NCBI RefSeq assembly: GCF_000515315.1
Contig: NZ_KI911562.1
Coordinates: 3,009,220-3,073,219, forward strand
Reading direction: 5' to 3'
From: Asinibacterium sp. OR53
Lineage (GTDB): Bacteria; Bacteroidota; Bacteroidia; Chitinophagales; Chitinophagaceae
Length of the DNA stretch: 64,000 nucleotides
Shown piece by piece: positions 18,303 to 27,556 of the stretch. The notes beneath the pieces were generated by a model, which worked only from the letters and a program-made list of their open reading frames with translations, did not search any database and had not been told where the DNA came from. Both the position numbers and the translations under genes were made by a program. The first letter of the stretch is position 1, and each line of letters opens with the position of its first letter.

Positions 18303-20849
18303 TTAGTGAAATGCTGTAATCTCTGTATTTGCCGATGCCAGGCCCGGACTTGTAGCTTTTACTTTGATGGTACCCAGCTGTCCTTTCCTGGCTTTTACAA
18401 TAACCAGGGCCATGCCATTATAGGCAGGCCGTGTATGACTTTGAAATGAAACAAAACTGGTGGCGTCTCCGTTATCGGTAGCAATTATTTCGCCGGGGCC
18501 TTCTACAGTAAAGGTTACTGCAGGGTTAGAGCGGGGAACAGTGAGTCCACCTGCATCCTGCACTTTTACCGTAATAAAAGCCAGTTCGGCTCCATCATTG
18601 GATAAACGCTGATGGTCTGATTGCAGGGAAAGTCTGGCTGCATCGCCTGTAGTTTTTACTAGATCCGTAGCCCAACGTTTGCCATTTTTATAAGCAACCA
18701 CTTTGAGTTCACCTGGTGCATATACTACACTGTCCCATATCAAACGAAAATCCTGGTTTTCTTTTTTCACTTTACGACCCAGGCTTTTGCCATTCAGGAA
18801 CAATTCTGCTTCATCTCCTGAAGTATATACATGCACGGGCACGATGGAATCTGTTCTTTCTTTCCAGTTCCAGTGAGGAAGGATATGCGCCATGGGCAAT
18901 TCAGGCCGCCAATGAGCCTGGTAGAGATAATACCTGTCTTTGGGAAACCCGCAGAGGTCAATAATGCCAAAATAACTGCTGCGGGAAGGCGGATTCTTTT
19001 TCTTCAGCTCTTCGAGCTTTTGTCTTAATGCTTCCTGTTGTGTGGGGTCATTGCGAAAATTCAGGAGGTTGGTTTCATCAGAGCCATAAGGTGTGGGCTC
19101 TCCCAGGTAATCGAATCCTGTCCAGACAAATTCACCCAATAAGTGAGGATATTGGGCATTGGTTCTGAATTGCACATCCGGTATACAACCCCATCCCGGC
19201 CTGGCCAGGTCGTAAGATGTCACCTGCCAGTTTTGATAGTTCGCGTTCTTTCCAAAAAAATATTCCCCGCGTGAACTAACACAACTGGATGTTTCACTTC
19301 CGATGGTAGGTTTATCGGCATAGCGTGGATCTACATCCCATTGAGCCTGTTTACCGAAATTATAATTAACCCCCATAATATCCATTGCCATTGCAGCACC
19401 TGATTCCCTTCCGCCATTCGGATCGTTATAACCGTTAGACACGGGGCGTGTAGGATCTTCTTTGTGCACAATATCGGTCAGCATTTGGGTCATCGATACA
19501 TTGCGCTGATCCGGTACTTCATTGCCGATTGACCAGATGATTACGGAAGGATGGTTCTTATCCCTGCGCACCATGGCTTGCAAATCTCTTTCATGCCAGG
19601 CATCGAACAATTGGTTATAGTCGTTCTTTTTCTTCCCTCTCTTCCATGTATCAAAAGCTTCATCCCAAACGAGGAAGCCCATCTGATCGGCCAGTTCCAA
19701 CAATTCCGGCGCGGGAGGGTTATGAGAGGTGCGCAATGCATTACATCCCATTTCTTTCAAGATTGTCAGTTGTCTTTTCAGTGCGCTGGTATTGATGGCT
19801 GCTCCTAAGGCACCCAGGTCGTGGTGGTTACAAGTTCCTTTTATATCAACCCGCTTTCCGTTCAATAAAAAACCATTGCGTGCAGTAAAACTGATGGTGC
19901 GTATGCCAAACGCTGTATTGTAACTGTCTACGATCTTGTTGTTTATTTTGATAGTTGTTTGCGCCTGGTAACGATGTGGCGTTTCGAGGCTCCATTGTTT
20001 GGGATTCGATACAGTGGCCTGCGATGATGACAGTGCTTCACCACCTGCATGAATAGTGATAATAACAGGATGGGTTGTTGCTACTTTTTTTACAGGACGA
20101 TTGTGCTGATCCAATTCGAACAGATCGGTATTTACCACCGCTTTCACCGGCTGATGGCTTTCGTTGTTGACTTTGATTTTCAGATCAACCACCGCTTCAT
20201 TGTCTTTAACCACAGGCGTGGTAACAGTTGTGCCCCAATGGGCAATATGCACCTCATTGGTTTTTACCAGCCATACATGACGATAAATGCCGGCACCCGG
20301 GTACCAGCGTGAATCCCATTTTTCTGTATCCAGACGAACGGCAATTACATTTTCTTTACCAGCAATGATAAAGGGACTCAGGTCCATCCTGAATGAACTG
20401 TATCCATAAGGCCAGGTGCCCACATATTTTCCGTTCAGCCAAATCTGTGCATAGGCCATTGCGCCGTCAAAATCGATAAATATTTTTTTACCTGCATCTG
20501 CGGCCGGCACTACAAAATGTTTGCGGTACCATCCGATCCCCTTCCACGGTAATTTACCAGTCTCACCTGCCAACTCTATGCGAAACGGACCTGTAATGGC
20601 CCAATCGTGCGGAAGGTCCAGCTTCTGCCAGGCATGATCATTATAAGCAGTTGCTTCCACAGCAGCCGGTTCATCTTTTCTTGTTCCGTCGGGCTGTAAT
20701 CCAAACCGGTTAAATAACCAGTCAGCATCGAAAGACTGCGTATTCGCATTACCCATGCGTACGATGGGAGGATGGTTTTGTGCAACCGACACAAATGAAA
20801 CGCATCCAAACAAAGCCATTGTAACAATCAATCCTAATAACCGGTTCAT
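18303..20849 (-). CDS. Beta-galactosidase, GH2 (DUF4982-type)
   Basis: 848 aa with a signal peptide (to about VSVAQ, residue 24). The order is sugar-binding jelly roll, Ig-like domain, TIM barrel and C-terminal accessory domains (about 670-848), as in the GalB-type GH2 enzymes of Bacteroidota. The acid/base is E444 in IWSIGNEVPDQ and the likely nucleophile E519 in TIGSETSS. Residues KGTCNHHDLGALG and ALRTSHNPPA are also typical. It cleaves terminal beta-galactosides in the periplasm or at the surface. It lies 58 bp after the GH3 gene and 15 bp before the GH29 gene. Confidence 0.9.
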   Translation of the reverse strand: MNRLLGLIVTMALFGCVSFVSVAQNHPPIVRMGNANTQSFDADWLFNRFGLQPDGTRKDEPAAVEATAYNDHAWQKLDLPHDWAITGPFRIELAGETGKLPWKGIGWYRKHFVVPAADAGKKIFIDFDGAMAYAQIWLNGKYVGTWPYGYSSFRMDLSPFIIAGKENVIAVRLDTEKWDSRWYPGAGIYRHVWLVKTNEVHIAHWGTTVTTPVVKDNEAVVDLKIKVNNESHQPVKAVVNTDLFELDQHNRPVKKVATTHPVIITIHAGGEALSSSQATVSNPKQWSLETPHRYQAQTTIKINNKIVDSYNTAFGIRTISFTARNGFLLNGKRVDIKGTCNHHDLGALGAAINTSALKRQLTILKEMGCNALRTSHNPPAPELLELADQMGFLVWDEAFDTWKRGKKKNDYNQLFDAWHERDLQAMVRRDKNHPSVIIWSIGNEVPDQRNVSMTQMLTDIVHKEDPTRPVSNGYNDPNGGRESGAAMAMDIMGVNYNFGKQAQWDVDPRYADKPTIGSETSSCVSSRGEYFFGKNANYQNWQVTSYDLARPGWGCIPDVQFRTNAQYPHLLGEFVWTGFDYLGEPTPYGSDETNLLNFRNDPTQQEALRQKLEELKKKNPPSRSSYFGIIDLCGFPKDRYYLYQAHWRPELPMAHILPHWNWKERTDSIVPVHVYTSGDEAELFLNGKSLGRKVKKENQDFRLIWDSVVYAPGELKVVAYKNGKRWATDLVKTTGDAARLSLQSDHQRLSNDGAELAFITVKVQDAGGLTVPRSNPAVTFTVEGPGEIIATDNGDATSFVSFQSHTRPAYNGMALVIVKARKGQLGTIKVKATSPGLASANTEITAFH

Positions 20850-20907
20850 TCTTCTTTTTATTTAGGGGTGATATCGTCGATTTTGGAAGGGGCTAAATTA
20901 ATCACTT

Positions 20908-23577
20908 TTATTTCACTTCAAATATTTCACGCAATCGTATGTCTGAACTGGAACAACCAATCATGATCCGGAATTGCCCAGGTTCAATTACTTCTTTCAT
21001 GTTTACGTTCAACATGGTGAGCATATCGGGTGTAATGTTGAAACGAATTTCTTTTTCTTCTCCCTTGTCAAGGCTTACCCGTTGAAACGCTTTCAGTTCT
21101 TTCACAGGCCTTGCCACGGATGCCAGTTCATCGTGCAGGTATAATTGCACCACTTCATCAGATTTATAATTACCTGTGTTTTTCAGTTTAAAGCTGAGCG
21201 ACAATGTTTCTCCTGTTTTGATCACATGTTTCGCCAACCGGAGATCCGAATAGGTAAAACTTGTGTAACTCAACCCGAATCCAAACGGAAACAGCGGCAT
21301 TCCGGTAAGGTTGTTATAATCGTCGCCGCGGCCGGTAGGTTTGTGGTTATAAACCAGCGGTAGTTGCGCTTCCGATACAGGGAATGTAATGGGCAGTTTA
21401 CCTGAAGGCGACCGGTCTCCGAATAAAATAGCCGCCACTGCATCTCCGCCTGCTTCGCCCGGATACCATACATCCAGCACACCATTCACTTTATCCAGCC
21501 AGTTGCGCATCGTAACAGCGCTGCCGCCTACCAGCAATACCACAACCCGTTTACCCGAAGCAGCTACACGCTGTAACATTTCATCCTGCAAGCCCGGCAA
21601 CGCCAGTGAAGCCCTGTCCCTGAACTCTCCTTCTTCAATACCAGCAACCACTACCGCTATATCAGCGCCGGCTGCTGCATTCACTGCTTGCTGTATCTTG
21701 TATTCGCTGCTGTCTTGCACACCTGCATTCCAAATGAGGTGGAACCGTGCATTACCCGCCGGTTCAAAATATTCTACCCTGATATCGTAAGCTTTTTCTT
21801 TTTCAAAATGAAAATTGGCCAGCTTCGTAGCATAGCTCTGTTTTTGCCAATTATCGATGATGAGTTGGTCGTTGATAAACAAACGGTAGCCATCGTTACC
21901 GTCGATACCAATATCAACATTACCCGTTACAGGAGATTGGATCTTCCCCGTCCATCTTGCCGAGAAAAAATCATAATTGATCTTTGCGGGATCGGGAGAA
22001 AACAAAGTCCACTGAAAATTGATGGCCGCATCCACCCTTGATAGTACCGGCGTTCCTTGCAGCGTAATATTGTTGAAATAAGCTGCAGATAATCCTGGCA
22101 CCCTTTTTCCATTTTGCATGGTGAATAAACAACTATCCGGAACGACCGTCCAGGTTTGATGTTGCCTTCCAGGTCCGGGTGCGTACACTACCTGCCAATT
22201 ATTTCCGGCTCTTTCTTGTATACCTGCCAGGATGGATTGCTTATGAATACCGGGACCGCTGTAACCACCCAGCCGCGCTTCGACAGCGTCTGTACCAAGC
22301 ACCGCAATTTTTTTGAGGGATGTGGTAAAAGGCAATACCTGGTGATCGTTCTTCAGCAGCACCATTGAACGGATGGCTGCTTCTTTGGCCAGTTCCCGGT
22401 GTTGTTGGATGCTCCACTGCTCCAGCATCGATGCATCTACATAAGGTTTTTCAAAAAGACCCAGTTCGAATTTTGCCCTTAATACCCTGGCTACGGCGCT
22501 ATCAATGGCGCCTGGTCTCATGCTCTTATCGAGAAAATGTTTTTCGAACAATTGATGGTGTTCATACGCAGTCTGAAAGATCACATCCAATCCGTTCTCA
22601 ATAGCCTGCTTGCCGGCTTCTGCATAATCTGCTGCCGTAAAATGTAATACATTGGCGCCACCGGTGGCTCCTGCATCGGACAACACGAATCCTTTGAACC
22701 CCCAGTCTTTCCTGAGTTTTTTATTCAGCAACCAGTCATTGGCAGAACAAGGCGAACCGTCCAGTGAATTGTATGCTGTCATGATACTCCTGGCGCCGCC
22801 CTTTTGTATCACCGCTTTGAAGGGGACAAAATAAGTTTCTTCGAGCAACCGTTCATTGTAATGGATCGGGTAACTATCCCGACCACCTTCGCCATGGTTC
22901 ACCGCAAAATGTTTGGGATTGGTGATGATCCCTCTTTGTTCAAATGCTTTTACAAAAGCCACACCCATGGCTGCCGAGAGTACCGGATCTTCTCCATAAG
23001 TCTCTTCCACCCTTCCCCAGCGCGCATCGGTGGCCAGGTTTACCACCGGTGAAAGAATATGACGAATGCCTCTCGATTTTGTTTCATTGGCAATGGCAGC
23101 AGCTACTTTGTTCATTAATGTGGTATCCCAGGTAGCTGCCAGGGCAATCGCCTGGGGAAAAGCAGTGGCTTCATCGCGGATGAGGCCATGCAATGCTTCA
23201 TCGAAAGCAATGATGGGAATGCCCAGTCTTGTTTGTTCTACAAAATACTTTTGTATGCTGTTGATCTTTTGAAGGGTTTGTTGCGCGGTTTGTCCGGATT
23301 GATAATTCAACAGTTGTGCGGCGGCACCATGCTGCTGTTGCACGGTATTTACCTGGAAACCAAAAATGCCATTCTTATATTTTGAAGGATCATTACCCAG
23401 GTCGCCCGGTATCATGAACAGTTGCCAGAATTTTTCTTCCGGTGTCATGCGCTTCAGCAAGTCTTTTACCCGCACTTCTATGGGAAGGCGGGCGTTCTTA
23501 TAAGCCGGAATCGTTTGTGCAATGGAAGGGTTGGCCAGGGCCAGGCAAAGCAGGAGAAATATGGTTATTTTTTGCAT
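20908..23577 (-). CDS. Beta-glucosidase-like GH3 enzyme with inserted PA14 domain
   Basis: 889 aa with a signal peptide (LALANPSIAQ). The order is GH3 N-terminal barrel with GFVLSDAGATGG, where the Asp is the likely nucleophile; GH3 C-terminal alpha/beta domain; a PA14 insert at about 475-605 (AAYFNNITLQG, IDGNDGYRLFINDQLIIDNW, YDIRVEYFEPAGNARFHLIW); and a fibronectin-III-like end (SDEVVQLYLHD). It removes beta-glucosyl or beta-xylosyl units. PA14 inserts usually shape the active-site rim. It is the first of the GH3-GH2-GH29 operon, which suggests stepwise trimming of a branched hemicellulose. No good promoter match was seen in the 100 bp upstream. Confidence 0.9.
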   Translation of the reverse strand: MQKITIFLLLCLALANPSIAQTIPAYKNARLPIEVRVKDLLKRMTPEEKFWQLFMIPGDLGNDPSKYKNGIFGFQVNTVQQQHGAAAQLLNYQSGQTAQQTLQKINSIQKYFVEQTRLGIPIIAFDEALHGLIRDEATAFPQAIALAATWDTTLMNKVAAAIANETKSRGIRHILSPVVNLATDARWGRVEETYGEDPVLSAAMGVAFVKAFEQRGIITNPKHFAVNHGEGGRDSYPIHYNERLLEETYFVPFKAVIQKGGARSIMTAYNSLDGSPCSANDWLLNKKLRKDWGFKGFVLSDAGATGGANVLHFTAADYAEAGKQAIENGLDVIFQTAYEHHQLFEKHFLDKSMRPGAIDSAVARVLRAKFELGLFEKPYVDASMLEQWSIQQHRELAKEAAIRSMVLLKNDHQVLPFTTSLKKIAVLGTDAVEARLGGYSGPGIHKQSILAGIQERAGNNWQVVYAPGPGRQHQTWTVVPDSCLFTMQNGKRVPGLSAAYFNNITLQGTPVLSRVDAAINFQWTLFSPDPAKINYDFFSARWTGKIQSPVTGNVDIGIDGNDGYRLFINDQLIIDNWQKQSYATKLANFHFEKEKAYDIRVEYFEPAGNARFHLIWNAGVQDSSEYKIQQAVNAAAGADIAVVVAGIEEGEFRDRASLALPGLQDEMLQRVAASGKRVVVLLVGGSAVTMRNWLDKVNGVLDVWYPGEAGGDAVAAILFGDRSPSGKLPITFPVSEAQLPLVYNHKPTGRGDDYNNLTGMPLFPFGFGLSYTSFTYSDLRLAKHVIKTGETLSLSFKLKNTGNYKSDEVVQLYLHDELASVARPVKELKAFQRVSLDKGEEKEIRFNITPDMLTMLNVNMKEVIEPGQFRIMIGCSSSDIRLREIFEVK

Positions 23578-23679
23578 ACAACTGTTAATAATACACTTAT
23601 TATCCGAATGGACTGTAAGTTGCAGCAGCTTTTCTGATTTTCAACCAGGATTCTTCTATTTATAGGGGAAACTGCTTCT

Positions 23680-23895
23680 TCAGCAATGGCAGGTTCCCTG
23701 TTGAACAGGCGGGCATTTAACCGACCCGTAGCTGCAATACACACAGCAGTCGCCCGCCTTGGGTTGCAGGCGCTGGTGGCAGTTTTCGCATACATAGAAA
23801 TACTGGCATGCATCGGTGGGCATGGTTTCTTCTTTTTGATGTCCGCAGTGGGGACAAGTAATGATAGATTGCAATTGTACCGCAGTATTTGACAT
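23680..23895 (-). CDS. GDCCVxC domain-containing small protein
   Basis: 71 aa, cysteine-rich. An N-terminal CPHCGH and later CENCHQRL make a zinc-ribbon-like unit, followed by the family motif GDCCVYCSYG at about 48-57 and a tail CPPVQQGTCHC. The family includes members with selenocysteine in this motif; here all positions are ordinary Cys codons. The function is unknown, but it typically accompanies mercury or metal transport genes, as here, where it follows the MerTP gene by 24 bp. A redox or metal-handling role is likely. Confidence 0.85.
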   Translation of the reverse strand: MSNTAVQLQSIITCPHCGHQKEETMPTDACQYFYVCENCHQRLQPKAGDCCVYCSYGSVKCPPVQQGTCHC

Positions 23896-23919
23896 ACTAT
23901 GAGATTTTGTTCCCGGCTG

Positions 23920-24528
23920 TTATTTGCCGGGGGATGGAGATATTACTTTATAGCCTGTTTCATTTTCGATGACGCCAGCCAGTTGTTGCAACGATATACT
24001 CGTGCTATCGAATTGGATGGTTACAGTGCCCTGGGGATAAGAGGTGTGAACCTGTTGCACACCTTTCTTTTTCAGCAAAGCGTTGTTCACATGTCCCTCG
24101 CAGGCTTCACAGTCCATGCCCTGTAAGTGTAATACAGCCTGCTGCTGGTTGGGCAAATGATTCGCTGCCTGTTGCTGCGGGATTTGAGGTTGCAAATATT
24201 TTGCATAATAGGGAAAGGCTGACAGCAAAAGGGAGACCGCCGCAACGATCCAAAGAAAAGATTTTGATTGCAAAAAGCTGCGCTTTGTTTCGCATGCACA
24301 TTCGTCTTTCGCTTTTGGTTTATACGCCTGGTAAAAAGCAAACCCCAGGATCAATACCGTTGCCCCTAACAAGTAAGGCCTGAGCGGTGCAGCCCAGCTA
24401 AATGCGGCAACAGCGCTGCCGGTACCGCTTATAATGGCCAGTGCAGGAACAATACAGCATAACGATGATGTCAGCGCCAGCACCAGTCCGGAACCAAGCA
24501 GTATCTTATTGTTTTTTTCGTTGCTCAT
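23920..24528 (-). CDS. merTP: Fused mercuric transporter MerT-MerP
   Basis: 202 aa. MerT part: first membrane helix with the vicinal pair C24-C25 (SSLCCIVPAL), a second helix, the cytoplasmic CAC pair C77/C79 and a third helix (about 91-107). MerP part: an HMA domain with GMDCEAC (C140, C143) and GYKVISPS at the end. In MerTP proteins the HMA domain captures Hg(II) and passes it through the membrane cysteines to cytosolic mercuric reductase. No merA or merB is in the window, so it may import another thiophilic metal or work with a reductase elsewhere. Its ATG overlaps the ArsR stop by 4 bp (24525-24528). Confidence 0.88.
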   Translation of the reverse strand: MSNEKNNKILLGSGLVLALTSSLCCIVPALAIISGTGSAVAAFSWAAPLRPYLLGATVLILGFAFYQAYKPKAKDECACETKRSFLQSKSFLWIVAAVSLLLSAFPYYAKYLQPQIPQQQAANHLPNQQQAVLHLQGMDCEACEGHVNNALLKKKGVQQVHTSYPQGTVTIQFDSTSISLQQLAGVIENETGYKVISPSPGK

Positions 24529-24899
24529 ATTGCCGCTGCTTTTGCATTCAACTGGTTGATGATCTTAAAGAACGGCCTCAACAATTTCAGGTGCTCCGTT
24601 TTAAGGGAATAGAAAATCGTTTGACCCTCTTTACGCGATTCGATGATATTACCATCTTTCATTTTGCGCAGGTGCTGCGAAATAGCTGGTATGCTCATGC
24701 CAAGGATATCACTGAGGTCACAGGGGCAAAGTTCTTTTTCTTCTTCCAGCAGGTATAAGATCTTCAGCCGGACGTCGTTTCCGGCCAATGACAAGATACC
24801 AGATAGTTGCGAAAATGATCTTTCATTGTCAGCTATCTTTTCCCTGCAATCATTGATCTGCTCCGGATTGGCATTTTCACGAATACAAGTCCTCCTCAT
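24525..24899 (-). CDS. ArsR/SmtB-family metal-responsive regulator
   Basis: 124 aa from ATG 24899. The open frame also allows GTG 24917, but that codon overlaps a consensus -7 element (24917-24924), so the shorter start is preferred. A winged helix (about 35-105) carries ELCPCDL with C58/C60 in the DNA-binding region and HTH DILGMSIPAISQHLRKM. Two more cysteines (C5, C18) are in the N-terminal extension. This layout resembles regulators such as CadC that bind soft metals between the N-terminus and helix 3. It probably represses its own operon with merTP and the GDCCVxC gene until metal binds. Using ArsR rather than MerR to control MerT is uncommon outside Bacteroidota. Confidence 0.88.
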   Translation of the reverse strand: MRRTCIRENANPEQINDCREKIADNERSFSQLSGILSLAGNDVRLKILYLLEEEKELCPCDLSDILGMSIPAISQHLRKMKDGNIIESRKEGQTIFYSLKTEHLKLLRPFFKIINQLNAKAAAI

Positions 24900-24916
24900 A
24901 ACGAATAACTTTCTCA

Positions 24917-24924
24917 CAAAAATA
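24917..24924 (-). promoter_or_regulatory. -7 promoter element of the arsR-merTP operon
   Basis: On the minus strand the sequence is TATTTTTG, an exact TAnnTTTG match. A TTG (plus-strand CAA at 24945-24947) lies 20 bp upstream, the right distance for the -33 element. Transcription would start about 24909, about 10 bp before the ATG at 24899. Confidence 0.6.
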
Positions 24925-24936
24925 AACCTATTTTAC

Positions 24937-24958
24937 TATTTAAGCAATTAGTTAAATA
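24937..24958. promoter_or_regulatory. Likely operator of the ArsR-type regulator
   Basis: Inverted repeat TATTTAA (24937-24943), 8-bp spacer, TTAAATA (24952-24958). The -33 TTG of the operon lies inside the spacer, so a bound dimer would block RNA polymerase. AT-rich inverted repeats in this position are normal for ArsR/SmtB operators. Confidence 0.5.
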
Positions 24959-25006
24959 ACTATCTCACAATCACCAATGCCTTGACTGTCTAGTCCTAAA
25001 ATACTT

Positions 25007-25408
25007 TTATTTTTTTCCACCGGGTTTCCTGCTGGCCATTTTCACACTCTGCAACTGAATGGCCGACACTTCCCCCGGAATGGCCAGCGCGAAAGGATAC
25101 TTGAGATGATACTTTTCTGTTGCACTCGGGATGCTTGGATGATCCTTGGGCAACCACATCCCATGAAACTGCAAGCCTTGTACGGCCAAAAGTCTTATCC
25201 TATCGGGCAATATGGTCCCTGAAACCGCAGGCTGTCGCAACAAAAGCTGCATATGCCGGCTCCCAGGGGAAGATTTGAAGTACAGCAAGGCTTTGCTGCT
25301 GTCGAAGGCGTAATAACACGCGAAACAATGAGGTCTGCCGTCCCCATCCACACAGCAGATCGAAGCGCATGTTTGCCGCTCGATAAACCGAATGATCGAC
25401 TCTTCCAT
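25007..25408 (-). CDS. Pyridoxamine 5'-phosphate oxidase-like (FMN split-barrel) protein
   Basis: 133 aa. The N-terminal ICCVDGDGRPHCFACYYAFD and LLYFKSSPGSRHMQLLLRQPAVSGTI match the split-barrel flavin-binding fold of the PNPOx-like superfamily. The C-terminal half is short and differs from true PdxH, so it is not the pyridoxal-phosphate enzyme; it could be a haem- or flavin-binding oxidoreductase. The stop is near a run of lysine codons (GGKK). It lies 4 bp after the CerR-like gene, at the downstream end of the putative ceramide operon. Confidence 0.72.
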   Translation of the reverse strand: MEESIIRFIERQTCASICCVDGDGRPHCFACYYAFDSSKALLYFKSSPGSRHMQLLLRQPAVSGTILPDRIRLLAVQGLQFHGMWLPKDHPSIPSATEKYHLKYPFALAIPGEVSAIQLQSVKMASRKPGGKK

Positions 25409-25412
25409 ATAG

Positions 25413-26414
25413 TTATTGTTTTAGCCACCCTGCTTCCCTGTACCAGCCGATGGCCTGCCTGAGACCTTCTTCCAGCCCAAAACAGGGCTTGAATCCGAGC
25501 TCTGTCATCTCCGGGCAACAGACGCTCCAGTTAAGCGCCTTGAAATCCCGGAGACGGTCCCGGTTCAGGAAGGTAGCCCTCCCTGTGATATACCCCATTG
25601 CCTCTGCGATACTTGCGACGCCTGATACCATCCAGGCCGGCAGTGCCACCGGGATGGCGCTCTTGTTCAGAACAGAGCCTGCGATATGGGCAAAACTCTT
25701 CTGCGTATACACACGGAGATCGGATATCAGGAATTGTTTGTGCAAAACCGGTGATTCCACGCATAAAAAAACTGCCTGGCAGAGATCATTCACATGCAGG
25801 AAACTAAGCAGTCGACCCTCATCCCTCAATCCGATATCAAGCCGCTGTTGTAAGCACTTCAGTACTGGTAAAAAGCCCGTGTCCCGCGGGCCGTACACGG
25901 CAGTGGGATTGATAATGACAAACGGAAAATCCCTGAGAGCGAAAAGAAACTGTTCGGCTTCCAGCTTGCTTTGCCCATATTTCGACACAGGGTTTCGCTC
26001 CTGGGCAAGAGAAATAGGCGTTCTCTTGACGCCAGGCCCGAACGAGGCCAGGCTGCTGAGGTAAACAAATTTACGGGGAATAAGGCCATTCCGCATCAGC
26101 GCATGGACCAAACGCCTCGTGTGCCCGCAATTCACCACGCGGTAATCAGCCGGGCGAACGGCTTTGGTTACACCAGCGGCATGAATGACCACGTCCAGTT
26201 TGTCATACCTATCCCTGAACCCTCGCAGGGCAAGATCCAGCGCCTCGTCGTCGCTAAGATCCAGTTCCAGGAAGCGGATACCGGGATGCGCCAGGTATTT
26301 GCGTCGGCTGCTGTTCCTTATTCCCGCAAAGGTATTGAAGCCTCTTTGGAGAGCTTCGTCCACTAAAGCGCTGCCGATAAAACCGCTTGCTCCCGTGATC
26401 AAAATATTACGCAT
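25413..26414 (-). CDS. NAD-dependent epimerase/dehydratase family protein, probable ceramide reductase (CerR-like)
   Basis: 333 aa extended short-chain dehydrogenase. The nucleotide motif is GASGFIG (G8, G11, G14), and the catalytic pair is Y146/K150 in KYGQSK with an upstream Ser in YLSSLASFG. In Caulobacter and Bacteroides an enzyme of this family, CerR, reduces the 3-keto group during sphingolipid synthesis. I assign that role mainly from context: it follows an acyltransferase gene with an 8-bp overlap and a serine-palmitoyltransferase gene before that. Other members act on sugar nucleotides or flavonoids, so the assignment is an inference. Confidence 0.75.
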   Translation of the reverse strand: MRNILITGASGFIGSALVDEALQRGFNTFAGIRNSSRRKYLAHPGIRFLELDLSDDEALDLALRGFRDRYDKLDVVIHAAGVTKAVRPADYRVVNCGHTRRLVHALMRNGLIPRKFVYLSSLASFGPGVKRTPISLAQERNPVSKYGQSKLEAEQFLFALRDFPFVIINPTAVYGPRDTGFLPVLKCLQQRLDIGLRDEGRLLSFLHVNDLCQAVFLCVESPVLHKQFLISDLRVYTQKSFAHIAGSVLNKSAIPVALPAWMVSGVASIAEAMGYITGRATFLNRDRLRDFKALNWSVCCPEMTELGFKPCFGLEEGLRQAIGWYREAGWLKQ

Positions 26415-27552
26415 GCTCGTTCAGGTATCTTATATAACAACGCCGCCGTTTATGCTGCGTGGCCTCATAGTGTTCCCAGATGGCGCGGATGTTGCGATTG
26501 GTTTCCAGTTCGGGGTTGGACTCGGCATAGGCAATGCCATTTGCGATGTACGATTTTGTGATCTCATGCATCAGCAAGGCAACGGCTCCCTTCCCTTGCC
26601 ATGCTTTATCGACGGCTACCAGGTACAGGTCGGCGAGGTTGTTTTTTCTCAATGCCTTCAGGATATACGCAAACCCAAAAGGCAACAATCTCCCCTTTAC
26701 CTTTTTCAGGGCGGCGGAGAGCGAAGGCATAGTGATCCCACACGCTATCAGTTTGCCGTTCTCATCGGTCACCAGCGGAACGAAATCGGTACGGATAAAC
26801 GAAAAATACTGTTTGGTGTAATATGCGATCTGCTTTTCCGTCAGAGGGACTACTCCATATAGATGGGAATAGGTTTCATTGATCAGGTCGAAGATAGCAT
26901 TTGCGTAAGGAAGGATGTCTTTGGGTCGGCGCGCCTTTATTACCTGCAATCTGAATCGCTGCCTAACAACGGCGGCCATCCTCTCCAGTTTCTCCGGCAT
27001 TGTTGACGGCACCTTTATCTGGTATTCGACCCAATCGGCATCCTTTACATAGCCGGCCTTTTCCATCAGGGATGGGTAATAAGGATAATTGTAAATGGCA
27101 GCCAGTGTGCCCACCTGATCGAATCCATTCACTAGCATTCCTTCGCGGTCCAGGTCGGTAAAGCCCATCGGGCCGTGGACCGCGGTCATGCCTGTTTCAC
27201 TGGCCCAGATCTCGACCTGGGCGAGCAAGGCAAGGCCGACGCTGTCATCATCTTCAAAATCGAACCAGCCAAAACGCATATACTTGCTGCCCCATTTGTC
27301 GATATAGGCCTGGTTAAGGATGCCCGCAATGCGCCCGACTATTCTCTCTTGCCGGTATGCCAGCCAATAGCGAGCTTCGCAATAGTCGAAAGCCGGGTTT
27401 TTGTCCTTCCGCAATGTGGCCATCTCGTCAAAACGCAAGGGAGGCACATAAAAAGGATCATTCTTGTACAACCGGTAGGGGAAGTCAATAAAATTCTTTA
27501 GCTGCCTTGGGGCCATCACCTCCCGGATCACGATGTCCATTGGATTTGTCAT
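26407..27552 (-). CDS. GNAT-fold acyltransferase, probable bacterial ceramide synthase (bCerS/YghO-like)
   Basis: 381 aa from ATG 27552. The frame is open to 27678, but the extension lies inside the upstream gene. Landmarks are FPYRLYKNDPFYVPPL near the N-terminus, GRIAGILNQAY, GFTDLDREGMLVNGFD in the middle and a C-terminal GNAT acceptor region (LYLVAVDKAWQGKGAVALLMHE) with NRNIRAIWEHYEA. This two-lobed architecture resembles the YghO/bCerS group, of which the Caulobacter member N-acylates 3-ketosphinganine. It starts 4 bp after the serine-palmitoyltransferase stop and overlaps the reductase gene, consistent with that pathway. A different acyl acceptor cannot be excluded. Confidence 0.72.
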   Translation of the reverse strand: MTNPMDIVIREVMAPRQLKNFIDFPYRLYKNDPFYVPPLRFDEMATLRKDKNPAFDYCEARYWLAYRQERIVGRIAGILNQAYIDKWGSKYMRFGWFDFEDDDSVGLALLAQVEIWASETGMTAVHGPMGFTDLDREGMLVNGFDQVGTLAAIYNYPYYPSLMEKAGYVKDADWVEYQIKVPSTMPEKLERMAAVVRQRFRLQVIKARRPKDILPYANAIFDLINETYSHLYGVVPLTEKQIAYYTKQYFSFIRTDFVPLVTDENGKLIACGITMPSLSAALKKVKGRLLPFGFAYILKALRKNNLADLYLVAVDKAWQGKGAVALLMHEITKSYIANGIAYAESNPELETNRNIRAIWEHYEATQHKRRRCYIRYLNEHA

Positions 27553-27556
27553 ACGT

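Noticed and set aside
23680-23895. Selenocysteine in the GDCCVxC protein
   Set aside because: All positions of the motif are ordinary Cys codons and no in-frame TGA precedes the stop.
24900-24917. GTG start of the ArsR gene
   Set aside because: The codon overlaps a consensus -7 promoter element, so it would not be in the mRNA.
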